Shown here one piece after another: positions 1-4,918 of a stretch of 5,046 nucleotides of DNA. Source of the DNA: Lachnospiraceae bacterium (GTDB taxonomy: Bacteria; Bacillota; Clostridia; Lachnospirales; Lachnospiraceae); assembly GCA_003447895.1 (NCBI GenBank), contig DLYC01000221.1:1-5046 (forward strand). The letters run 5' to 3'. Position numbers and translations under genes: made by a program. The notes beneath the pieces are model-generated. The model saw nothing but the letters and a program-made list of their open reading frames with translations, did not search any database and had not been told where the DNA came from. Numbering within the stretch: position 1 is the stretch's first letter; every line of letters starts with the position of its first letter.

Positions 1-300
1 AAAGCTGACGAAGCTTACAGGATCGGCCTTGTAAATGCTGTATATCCTCAGGAAGAGCTTCTTCCCGCAGCCAAGAAGATGGCGGCGACCATCGCAGGCA
101 ACGCTCCGATCGCTGTTCGCGCATGCAAGAAGGCGATCAACGAAGGCCTCCAGGTCAGCATCGACGAAGGCGTCGCGATCGAAGAAGAACTCTTCGGAAG
201 CTGCTTCGAGAGCTATGACCAGCAGGAAGGCATGGCCAACTTCCTTCGCAAGAAAGATGATCCCAAGAAGGTCAAGAAGGTCGCTTTCAAGAACGAGTAA
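1..300 (+). CDS. crt: Enoyl-CoA hydratase / crotonase (3-hydroxybutyryl-CoA dehydratase), C-terminal part
   Basis: This is the last 99 codons of an enoyl-CoA hydratase; the reading frame is open from base 1 and ends at TAA 298-300, so the gene starts outside the window. In the butyrate pathway this cytoplasmic enzyme dehydrates 3-hydroxybutyryl-CoA to crotonyl-CoA. What can be seen is the typical C-terminal region of the crotonase superfamily: RIGLVN at fragment residues 7-12, NAPIAV at 34-39, and the C-terminal helices with LFGSCF at 64-69 and DQQEGMANFL at 73-82. The oxyanion-hole segments and the two catalytic glutamates lie upstream and cannot be checked. The tail (residues 83-99) is rich in lysine and a little longer than in clostridial Crt. 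The downstream hbd gene supports a butyrate role rather than general fatty-acid breakdown. The ATG at base 79 is internal to the domain and is not the start. Confidence 0.93.
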   Translation, partial: KADEAYRIGLVNAVYPQEELLPAAKKMAATIAGNAPIAVRACKKAINEGLQVSIDEGVAIEEELFGSCFESYDQQEGMANFLRKKDDPKKVKKVAFKNE

Positions 301-323
301 TTTCGGTGCCGCTGTATCGTGAA

Positions 324-355
324 GATCTGTCCGGCAGAGATGTCCGCGGCAGATC
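324..355 (+). repeat. Stem-loop in the crt-hbd gap
   Basis: Bases 324-331 pair with 348-355 (8 pairs, one T-G). After a single bulged C at 347, bases 332-334 pair with 344-346, leaving a 9-base loop. No run of T follows, so it does not look like an intrinsic terminator. It may be a folding or processing element in a crt-hbd transcript. The pairing is seen; the role is a guess. Confidence 0.4.
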
Positions 356-394
356 CGGGATGTTTGAAAGTTTCGAAAAGGGGTAATTCGGACT

Positions 395-424
395 AAGGCA
401 TCACTTCAGGTATGCAAATATAAT
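395..424 (+). promoter_or_regulatory. Possible promoter upstream of hbd
   Basis: A perfect -10 hexamer TATAAT lies at 419-424. The best -35 at a usable distance is weak: AAGGCA at 395-400, 18 bases upstream. Transcription would start near 431, leaving a leader of only about 20 bases that just contains the ribosome binding site. The stretch is A+T-rich, so a chance TATAAT is quite possible. If real, hbd has an internal promoter besides read-through from crt. Confidence 0.3.
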
Positions 425-434
425 TAAGTTATCA

Positions 435-442
435 TAAGGAGG
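435..442 (+). promoter_or_regulatory. Ribosome binding site of hbd
   Basis: TAAGGAGG, an almost complete match to the anti-Shine-Dalgarno, sits 8 bases before the ATG at 451 and fixes that start. Confidence 0.9.
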
Positions 443-450
443 ATACGAAA

Positions 451-1332
451 ATGAAAGTTGCTGTTATTGGCGCAGGCGCAATGGGTTCCGGCATCGCTCA
501 GACTTTTGCTCAGTGTGACGCGGTCGAGAAGGTTTATCTGTGCGATATCAAGCAGGAGTTCGCTGACGGCGGCCTTGCAAAGATCAAGAAGGGTCTTGAC
601 AAGATGGTCGCGAAGGGAAAGATGGAGCAGGCAGCTGCAGACGCCATCACCGGAAAGATCGTCACAGGCCTTAACGACATCGCTGTAGACCCCGATCTCG
701 TAGTCGAGGCAGCTCTCGAAGTTATGCAGATCAAGCAGGATGTCTTCAAGAAGCTCCAGGATGAGATCGTAAAGAACCCCGACTGCATCTTTGCGTCCAA
801 TACTTCTTCCCTGTCCATCACACAGATCGGCGCAGGCCTTACAAAGCCCATCATCGGCATGCACTTCTTCAATCCCGCTCCTGTTATGAAGCTGGTTGAG
901 GTCATTGCAGGTATCAACACTCCCGCTGAATATGTTGAGAAGGTCATCGAGATCTCCAAGCAGCTCGGCAAGGTTCCGGTACAGGTCAATGAGGCGGCAG
1001 GCTTTGCCGTAAACAGAATCCTTGTTCCTATGATCAACGAGGCGATCAACGTCTATTACACCGGCACAGCTGATATCGAAGGCATCGACAATGCTATGAA
1101 GCTCGGCTGCAACCACCCCATGGGACCGCTGGAGCTCGGCGATTTCATCGGCCTTGACATCTGCCTGGCGATCATGGACGTTCTGTTCGAGGAAACACAC
1201 GACAACAAGTACGCTGCAAGCCCTCTGCTTCGCAAGATGGTCCGCGGCAAGAGACTGGGTGTGAAGACCGGCATCGGCTTCTATGATTATTCCAATGGCC
1301 CCCGCAACAAAGTGCCTACAGATAAGAAATAA
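451..1332 (+). CDS. hbd: 3-hydroxybutyryl-CoA dehydrogenase
   Basis: The protein has 293 residues and reduces acetoacetyl-CoA to 3-hydroxybutyryl-CoA in the cytoplasm, the second step from acetyl-CoA to butyryl-CoA. The N-terminal Rossmann fold shows GAGAMGSG at residues 7-14 and an aspartate at 32 (LCDIK) at the end of the second strand, which in this family favours NAD(H) over NADP(H). The catalytic set of 3-hydroxyacyl-CoA dehydrogenases is complete: SNTSS at 116-120 (S119 aligns with Ser117 of clostridial Hbd), H138 in HFFNP, E150 twelve residues later, and N188 in AVNRI. The C-terminal dimerisation domain shows NHPMGPLELGDFIGLD (221-236). Clostridial Hbd proteins have about 282 residues; the extra length is a hydrophilic tail after GFYDYS. 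It follows crt after 150 bases and precedes etfB after 247 bases. In many relatives bcd stands between hbd and etfB; it does not here. Confidence 0.97.
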   Translation: MKVAVIGAGAMGSGIAQTFAQCDAVEKVYLCDIKQEFADGGLAKIKKGLDKMVAKGKMEQAAADAITGKIVTGLNDIAVDPDLVVEAALEVMQIKQDVFKKLQDEIVKNPDCIFASNTSSLSITQIGAGLTKPIIGMHFFNPAPVMKLVEVIAGINTPAEYVEKVIEISKQLGKVPVQVNEAAGFAVNRILVPMINEAINVYYTGTADIEGIDNAMKLGCNHPMGPLELGDFIGLDICLAIMDVLFEETHDNKYAASPLLRKMVRGKRLGVKTGIGFYDYSNGPRNKVPTDKK

Positions 1333-1348
1333 TTAAACCAAAGTTTAA
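1333..1348 (+). repeat. Short perfect inverted repeat directly after the hbd stop codon
   Basis: TTAAAC (1333-1338) and GTTTAA (1343-1348) are perfect inverted copies around the 4-base loop CAAA. The stem begins at the base after the stop codon and A residues, not T, follow it. It is too A+T-rich to terminate transcription by itself. It is the first of a series of inverted repeats in this gap. Confidence 0.45.
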
Positions 1349-1371
1349 AAAGGCCAAAATATAACGGTCGG

Positions 1372-1403
1372 TTCTGCGGTGACACGATCGTGCCGCCGCA
1401 GAA
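1372..1403 (+). repeat. GC-rich stem-loop downstream of hbd, lacking a T-run
   Basis: TTCTGCGG (1372-1379) pairs perfectly with CCGCAGAA (1396-1403). Pairing continues inward (one T-G pair and one A-C mismatch) to the loop GATC at 1386-1389. The stem would be strong in RNA, but AAACTAATT follows rather than a U-tract, so it is not a normal intrinsic terminator. Likely roles are protection of the crt-hbd mRNA 3' end or a processing point before etfB; both are inference. Confidence 0.6.
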
Positions 1404-1406
1404 AAC

Positions 1407-1433
1407 TAATTCATAGCCTAAACCTATGAATTA
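1407..1433 (+). repeat. 27-base palindromic site between hbd and etfB
   Basis: TAATTCATAG (1407-1416) and CTATGAATTA (1424-1433) are perfect 10-base inverted copies around the 7-base spacer CCTAAAC. The site is A+T-rich, only 3 bases after the previous hairpin, and about 39 bases upstream of the candidate etfB -35. Its size and symmetry suit either a dimeric repressor or activator operator, or a second RNA hairpin. I do not recognise the motif. Confidence 0.5.
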
Positions 1434-1458
1434 TGGAAGGACAGGCGTGGTAAAAACC

Positions 1459-1501
1459 ATATTTCGCTTTATTGCGCCGAAATATACCGCGTGTTATATT
1501 T
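1459..1501 (+). repeat. Three ATATTT half-sites in alternating orientation over the candidate etfB promoter
   Basis: ATATTTCG (1459-1466) and CGAAATAT (1478-1485) form a perfect 8-base inverted repeat. AAATATA (1480-1486) and TATATTT (1495-1501) form a second one that shares the middle copy. The set spans the candidate -35 and -10 of etfB, so a regulator binding here would affect initiation. A+T-rich repeats of this size can arise by chance; no known operator is recognised. Confidence 0.3.
1472..1500 (+). promoter_or_regulatory. Candidate promoter of etfB-etfA
   Basis: An extended -10, TGTTATATT (1492-1500), has the TG upstream of TATATT (5 of 6 to TATAAT). The -35 TTGCGC at 1472-1477 (3 of 6) lies exactly 17 bases upstream of the hexamer. 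Transcription would start near 1507 and give a leader of about 73 bases containing a strong stem-loop. The 247-base distance from hbd makes a separate promoter plausible. Confidence 0.4.
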
Positions 1502-1510
1502 GGAATAGAG

Positions 1511-1554
1511 TTGTACGTTCGGCGCACTATACAATCCGGTCGCCGGACGCACGA
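1511..1554 (+). repeat. Long stem-loop in the etfB leader
   Basis: CGTTCGGCG (1516-1524) pairs with CGCCGGACG (1541-1549) over nine bases with one T-G pair. After one A-C mismatch, 1511-1514 pair with 1551-1554. The 16-base loop (1525-1540) holds CACTATACAATCCGGT. An alternative smaller hairpin, TCCGG with CCGGA (1535-1547), would compete with it. No T-run follows. The structure ends 11 bases before the ribosome binding site, so it leaves the site free and may stabilise the 5' end. Confidence 0.45.
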
Positions 1555-1565
1555 AATAACATCCC

Positions 1566-1574
1566 AGGAGGAGG
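1566..1574 (+). promoter_or_regulatory. Ribosome binding site of etfB
   Basis: AGGAGGAGG, two overlapping Shine-Dalgarno cores, ends 5 bases before the ATG at 1580. It decides that start over the in-frame ATG at 1472, which would add 36 residues unrelated to the family. Confidence 0.9.
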
Positions 1575-1579
1575 ACAAT

Positions 1580-2383
1580 ATGAACATTCTTGTTTGCGTA
1601 AAACAGGTTCCGGATACGACTCAGATCAAGATCGATCCGGTAAAGCACACCCTGATTCGCGAGGGTGTCCCGGCTATTCTGAATCCTTTTGACGGCTATG
1701 CTCTTGAGGCAGCTGCCCGCATTAAGGACAAAGATCCCAGCACAAAGATCACTGTAGTTACTATGGGACCGCCGCAGGCAGTCGCAGTTCTGAAAGAGTG
1801 CGTCGCGATCGCAGCGGACAAGGGCTATCTGGTAACAGGCCGTACATTCGGCGGTTCCGATACTCTTGCTACTTCCTATATCATTTCCCACGCTATCAAG
1901 AAGATCGAAGAGAAAGAGGGCGCTTTCGACGCTATCTTCTGCGGTAAGCAGGCAATTGACGGTGACACAGCACAGGTCGGTCCTGAGATCGCTGAGTGGC
2001 TGGGACTTCCCCAGGTTACCTATGGCCTTGAGTGTGAAACTACTGAGGATGGCCTGAAGGTCAGAAAAGAAGCTGATGACGGTGTTCAGGTAATCGGAAT
2101 CAAGACTCCTTGCCTCGTCACATTCACAAAGCCTTCCTTCGACCCTCGTTATCCCACAATCAAGCGCAAACTGGCTGCTAACAGAGCTAAGTTTGAGACT
2201 CTGGGTGACGACTTTGATCCCAGCATGGATCCGGCTCACTATGGTCTGAAGGGATCTCCTACACACGTTAAGAAATCCTTTACTCCTCCCGTCAAACAGG
2301 GCGGTATCAAGATCAAGGAAGAGACCGGTGCAGAGTCCGCAGCTAAGCTCGCTCAGATTCTGGTCGATAACAACATTATCTGA
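1580..2383 (+). CDS. etfB: Electron transfer flavoprotein, beta subunit (EtfB)
   Basis: The protein has 267 residues, normal for EtfB, starting MNILVCVKQVPDT as in the family. EtfB pairs with EtfA in the cytoplasm to carry electrons to or from an acyl-CoA dehydrogenase. Visible motifs are VCVKQVPDT (5-13), NPFD (35-38), TMGP (61-64), GSDTLATSY (92-100), CGKQAIDGDTAQVGPE (121-136) and DPRYPTI (188-194). The GDTAQVGP stretch is typical of clostridial flavin-bifurcating EtfB, where this subunit holds a second FAD and binds NADH; respiratory ETFs have AMP here and a different sequence (DDDxxQTG type). This supports, but does not prove, NADH oxidation coupled to crotonyl-CoA reduction by Bcd and ferredoxin reduction. 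etfA follows after 14 bases. Unlike many relatives, no bcd precedes it. Confidence 0.96.
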   Translation: MNILVCVKQVPDTTQIKIDPVKHTLIREGVPAILNPFDGYALEAAARIKDKDPSTKITVVTMGPPQAVAVLKECVAIAADKGYLVTGRTFGGSDTLATSYIISHAIKKIEEKEGAFDAIFCGKQAIDGDTAQVGPEIAEWLGLPQVTYGLECETTEDGLKVRKEADDGVQVIGIKTPCLVTFTKPSFDPRYPTIKRKLAANRAKFETLGDDFDPSMDPAHYGLKGSPTHVKKSFTPPVKQGGIKIKEETGAESAAKLAQILVDNNII

Positions 2384-2384
2384 C

Positions 2385-2391
2385 AGGAGGG
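2385..2391 (+). promoter_or_regulatory. Ribosome binding site of etfA
   Basis: AGGAGGG lies in the 14-base gap after the etfB stop codon, 6 bases before the ATG at 2398. The tight spacing implies one transcript and coupled synthesis of both subunits. Confidence 0.88.
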
Positions 2392-2397
2392 ATAACA

Positions 2398-3405
2398 ATG
2401 GAAGCTAAGACAAAAGACCTTTGGGTATTTATTGAAACTAACGAGGACGGTTCCCCGAAGAAAGTCGGTCTGGAACTCCTCAATCCCGGCCGTACACTTG
2501 CTGACAAACAGGGCGGCAAGCTGGTAGGTGTTGTTGTTGGTAACAACGTAGCTGAGTCTGTTGAGCAGGCCGGCATCTACGGCGCAGACCAGGTCATCGT
2601 AGTTGAGGGACCTGAGTTCGAGAAGTACACAACTGACGCATATGTAAACGCTCTTACATTCCTGGTAGAGAAATATGCTCCCACAACCGTTATGATCGGT
2701 GCTACACCGAACGGCCGTGACCTGGGCCCTCGTTTCTCCTCCAGACTTAAGACCGGCCTTACAGCTGACTGCACAAGCCTTGACATCGACGAAGAGACAG
2801 GCAATGTCGCTTGGACACGTCCTGCATTCGGCGGAAACCTCATGGCTACCATCATGTGCCCTGACCACCGCCCTCAGTGCGGTACCGTTCGTCCCGGCGT
2901 CTTCAAGAAGCCCGAGGCAGGCGAGAACAAGGCAGAAGTGATCAAGGAAGATTACCACGTAGCAGCTGAAGATATCCGTACAACCCTGATCGAGACCATC
3001 AAGGAAGCAGCCGGTGAGGCAGTTGACCTTGAGGGCGCTGATGTCATCGTTTCCGGCGGTCGCGGAATGGGCGGCCCGGATGGATTCAACACCACTCTGA
3101 AGCCCCTTGCAGACCTGCTCGGCGGCGTAGTCGGTGCTTCCCGTGCAGCAGTCGACAGCGGCTGGATCGCACACGCTCATCAGGTTGGCCAGACCGGCAA
3201 GACCGTTGGTCCCAAGCTCTACATCGCTTGCGGTATCTCCGGTGCTATCCAGCACGTAGCCGGCATGAGCAGCTCTGACTGCATCGTAGCGATCAACAAG
3301 GACGAGGATGCAAACATCTTCAATATCGCAGATTACGGCGTAATCGGCGATCTGTATGAGGTTGTTCCTGCTCTCACCGAAGAGATCAAAAAGCTCAAAG
3401 CATAA
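2398..3405 (+). CDS. etfA: Electron transfer flavoprotein, alpha subunit (EtfA)
   Basis: The protein has 335 residues and forms the ETF heterodimer with EtfB. The N-terminal half (about 1-205) is the nucleotide-binding-like domain shared with EtfB, including GATPNGRDLGPRFSSRLKTG (101-120), TADCTSLDI (122-130) and TRPAFGGNLMATI (140-152). The C-terminal half is the conserved FAD-binding domain: SGGRGMG (219-225), GASRAAVDSGW (246-256) with the conserved R249, HQVGQTGKTV (261-270), LYIACGISGAIQHVAGM (274-290), INKD (299-302) and ADYGVIGDL (311-319). There is no N-terminal ferredoxin domain with CxxC clusters, which some clostridial EtfA proteins carry. In bifurcating systems this FAD shuttles electrons from the EtfB FAD to the acyl-CoA dehydrogenase. 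A terminator begins 23 bases after its stop codon, so etfA is the last gene of its transcript. Confidence 0.96.
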   Translation: MEAKTKDLWVFIETNEDGSPKKVGLELLNPGRTLADKQGGKLVGVVVGNNVAESVEQAGIYGADQVIVVEGPEFEKYTTDAYVNALTFLVEKYAPTTVMIGATPNGRDLGPRFSSRLKTGLTADCTSLDIDEETGNVAWTRPAFGGNLMATIMCPDHRPQCGTVRPGVFKKPEAGENKAEVIKEDYHVAAEDIRTTLIETIKEAAGEAVDLEGADVIVSGGRGMGGPDGFNTTLKPLADLLGGVVGASRAAVDSGWIAHAHQVGQTGKTVGPKLYIACGISGAIQHVAGMSSSDCIVAINKDEDANIFNIADYGVIGDLYEVVPALTEEIKKLKA

Positions 3406-3427
3406 GAACAAACAGTACCTGATATGG

Positions 3428-3464
3428 AGGCCGCATAGACCGTTGTGTCTGTGCGGCCTTTGTT
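3428..3464 (+). terminator. Rho-independent terminator after etfA
   Basis: AGGCCGCATAGAC (3428-3440) pairs with GTCTGTGCGGCCT (3447-3459) in a 13-pair stem with one T-G pair and a 6-base loop (CGTTGT). TTGTT follows directly. The T-run is modest, but the stem is strong and the position, 23 bases after the etfA stop, is right. It separates the etf transcript from the thiolase genes. Confidence 0.85.
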
Positions 3465-3474
3465 AAAATCATAA

Positions 3475-3514
3475 GCGGCGCAGTCCCGACAGAGCGTCCG
3501 GACGGTTGCGTCGC
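3475..3514. repeat. GC-rich self-complementary stretch between the etfA terminator and the thl promoter
   Basis: GCGGCGCA (3475-3482) pairs with TGCGTCGC (3507-3514), with one G-T pair. The interior holds the perfect 10-base palindrome CGTCCGGACG (3495-3504). It lies after the terminator and before the promoter, so no obvious transcript includes it. No reading frame with a ribosome binding site is seen. The function is unknown. Confidence 0.3.
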
Positions 3515-3552
3515 GCCCCATATCCCGGAGCCCCAAAAAGAATCAAAATATA

Positions 3553-3570
3553 TTGATATTTTATTCACAA
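3553..3570 (+). promoter_or_regulatory. Rex-like (NADH/NAD+ sensing) operator overlapping the thl -35
   Basis: TTGATATTTTATTCACAA matches the Rex operator form TTGTTAA-N4-TTAACAA at 11 of 14 fixed positions. Its right half TTCACAA is identical to the half-site of the TTGTGAA-N4-TTCACAA form. The flanks extend the symmetry: TATATTG (3549-3555) and CAATATA (3568-3574) are perfect inverted copies. It covers the -35 TTCACA of the upstream thl promoter, where a bound repressor would block RNA polymerase. Rex is known to control butyrate and fermentation genes, including thiolase, in clostridia; binding here is inference. Confidence 0.55.
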
Positions 3571-3592
3571 TATAAGACTTCCGTGCTATAAT
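3564..3592 (+). promoter_or_regulatory. Strong sigma-A-type promoter P1 of thl
   Basis: The -35 is TTCACA (3564-3569, 5 of 6), the spacer is 17 bases, and the extended -10 TGCTATAAT (3584-3592) has a perfect hexamer. The expected start is near 3599, giving a leader of about 105 bases. This is the best promoter in the window. Confidence 0.8.
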
Positions 3593-3623
3593 AGTTTCGT
3601 TAGATACGGGCCGGATGAATATT

Positions 3624-3652
3624 TTGACAGAATAGGATTGGCGGCTTTTAAT
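3624..3652 (+). promoter_or_regulatory. Second promoter candidate P2 of thl
   Basis: A perfect -35 TTGACA (3624-3629) and TTTAAT (3647-3652, 5 of 6 to TATAAT) are separated by 17 bases. Transcription would start near 3659, about 45 bases before the gene. It lies wholly downstream of the Rex-like site and of the P1 start. Confidence 0.5.
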
Positions 3653-3656
3653 TAAC

Positions 3657-3675
3657 CGAAGAAGGTGTTCTTTCG
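3657..3675 (+). repeat. Small hairpin in the thl leader
   Basis: CGAAGAA (3657-3663) pairs with TTCTTTCG (3668-3675), leaving one T bulged at 3671, around the loop GGTG. It is 18 bases upstream of the ribosome binding site. It is short and may be chance. Confidence 0.25.
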
Positions 3676-3693
3676 ATCACCGGAAAATGAATT

Positions 3694-3698
3694 GGAGG
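3694..3698 (+). promoter_or_regulatory. Ribosome binding site that decides the thl start
   Basis: GGAGG ends 6 bases before the ATG at 3705. The in-frame ATG at 3687 lies upstream of this site and would add MNWRKE, which is only the translated Shine-Dalgarno region. The second thiolase also begins with a short MSKRRVVLAG. Confidence 0.88.
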
Positions 3699-3704
3699 AA
3701 AGAA

Positions 3705-4883
3705 ATGGCAAAGAAAGTTGTTTTGGCGGGTGCATGCCGTACAGCAATCGGCAAGATGGGCGGACAGCTCAGCACAGTAAAGGCTGCTGATATGGGCTCT
3801 ATCGTAATCAAGGAAGCTCTTAAACGCACAGGCATTCCGGCTGATCAGGTCGACGAAGTTCTCATGGGCTGCGTCATCCAGGCAGGCCAGGGACAGAACG
3901 TGGCAAGACAGGCTTCCATCAAGGCAGGCCTCCCTGTAGAAGTTCCCGCTGTTACAATTAACGTAGTATGCGGCTCCGGTCTGAACTGCGTCAACATGGC
4001 TGCAGAGAAGATCATCGCAGGGACAGCGGATATCGTTGTCGCCGGCGGTATGGAAAACATGTCTCTTGCTCCTTACGCTGTTATGCAGGGCCGTTACGGC
4101 TACAGAATGAACAACGGCGTTCTGGTGGATACCATGATCAAGGATGCTCTTTGGGATGCATTCAATGACTATCACATGATCAAGACCGCTGACAACGTAG
4201 CTGAGCAGTGGGGCCTTACAAGAGAAGAGCTCGACGTCTTCGCGGCAAACAGCCAGAACAAGGCGGTGGCAGCTATGGAAGCCGGCAAGTTCAAGGATGA
4301 GATCGTTCCTGTAGAAGTAAAGATGAAGAAGCAGACTGTCATTGTCGACACAGACGAGGGCCCTCGTCCCGGCACAACTCCTGAAAGCCTTGCAAAGCTT
4401 CGCACCATCAATGCTGGCGGTGTGACAACTGCAGGTAACGCTTCCGGTATCAACGACGGCGCGGCTTGTGTCATCGTCATGAGCGAAGAGAAGGCCAAAG
4501 AACTCGGCGTGACTCCTATGGCAACATGGGTAGCAGGCGCTCTTGGCGGCGTTGATCCCTCCATCATGGGTGTCGGACCTGTCGCGGCAACCAAGAAGGT
4601 TCTGGCCAGAACCGGCCTTACGATCGATGATTTCGACCTGTATGAAGCAAACGAAGCTTTCGCGGCACAGTCTGTCGCAGTCGGAAAGGAGCTTGGCTTC
4701 GATCTTTCCAAGCTCAATGTCAACGGCGGCGCGATCGCTCTCGGACATCCCGTAGGTGCTTCCGGCTGCCGTATCCTGGTCACACTCCTTCATGAGATGA
4801 ACAAGAGAGATGCAAAGCGCGGCCTTGCAACTCTTTGCATCGGCGGCGGCATGGGCTGCGCCACAATCGTAGAGAGAGACTGA
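3705..4883 (+). CDS. thl: Acetyl-CoA C-acetyltransferase (thiolase)
   Basis: The 392-residue protein, the usual length for biosynthetic thiolase, condenses two acetyl-CoA to acetoacetyl-CoA in the cytoplasm, the entry step of butyrate formation. The active-site set is complete: the nucleophile C89 in [16 protein letters not shown] at 316-322, H348 in [14 protein letters not shown] (341-354), and the second catalytic cysteine C378 in LCIGGGMG (377-384). The N-terminus ([20 protein letters not shown]) is typical. C89 and C378 correspond to the cysteine pair that forms a regulatory disulfide in Clostridium acetobutylicum thiolase, but the same pair is present in thiolases without that switch. 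The gene has its own tandem promoters and a Rex-like operator, and the etfA terminator insulates it from the upstream genes. A second thiolase gene follows after 105 bases. The related degradative (acetoacetate-using) role is chemically possible, but the context favours synthesis. Confidence 0.97.
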   Translation: MAKKVVLAGACRTAIGKMGGQLSTVKAADMGSIVIKEALKRTGIPADQVDEVLMGCVIQAGQGQNVARQASIKAGLPVEVPAVTINVVCGSGLNCVNMAAEKIIAGTADIVVAGGMENMSLAPYAVMQGRYGYRMNNGVLVDTMIKDALWDAFNDYHMIKTADNVAEQWGLTREELDVFAANSQNKAVAAMEAGKFKDEIVPVEVKMKKQTVIVDTDEGPRPGTTPESLAKLRTINAGGVTTAGNASGINDGAACVIVMSEEKAKELGVTPMATWVAGALGGVDPSIMGVGPVAATKKVLARTGLTIDDFDLYEANEAFAAQSVAVGKELGFDLSKLNVNGGAIALGHPVGASGCRILVTLLHEMNKRDAKRGLATLCIGGGMGCATIVERD

Positions 4884-4900
4884 TCGGGTGATCAACAAGA

Positions 4901-4914
4901 ATCCATAAATGGAT
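4901..4914 (+). repeat. Short inverted repeat after thl
   Basis: ATCCAT (4901-4906) and ATGGAT (4909-4914) are perfect inverted copies separated by AA. It sits 4 bases before the terminator-like stem. As RNA it would be a weak hairpin; it may be chance. Confidence 0.25.
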
Positions 4915-4918
4915 ACAG

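Noticed and set aside
79..300. Separate small gene starting at 79
   Set aside because: It is the C-terminal part of crt in the same frame; the family resemblance continues upstream to base 1.
1372..1405. Intrinsic terminator after hbd
   Set aside because: The stem is strong but AAACTAATT follows instead of a T-run, so it was listed as a stem-loop only.
1472..1579. Upstream ATG start for etfB
   Set aside because: The extra 36 residues do not belong to the EtfB family. The AGGAGGAGG site points to 1580, where the normal MNILVCVKQV start lies.
1426..1692. Small + strand frame starting at 1426 in the hbd-etfB gap
   Set aside because: It has no ribosome binding site, starts inside the palindrome arm and runs out of frame into etfB. 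It shows no resemblance to Bcd or another known protein.
3333..3536. Small - strand gene between etfA and thl
   Set aside because: It overlaps the end of etfA and the terminator on the opposite strand, has no ribosome binding site and no recognisable product.
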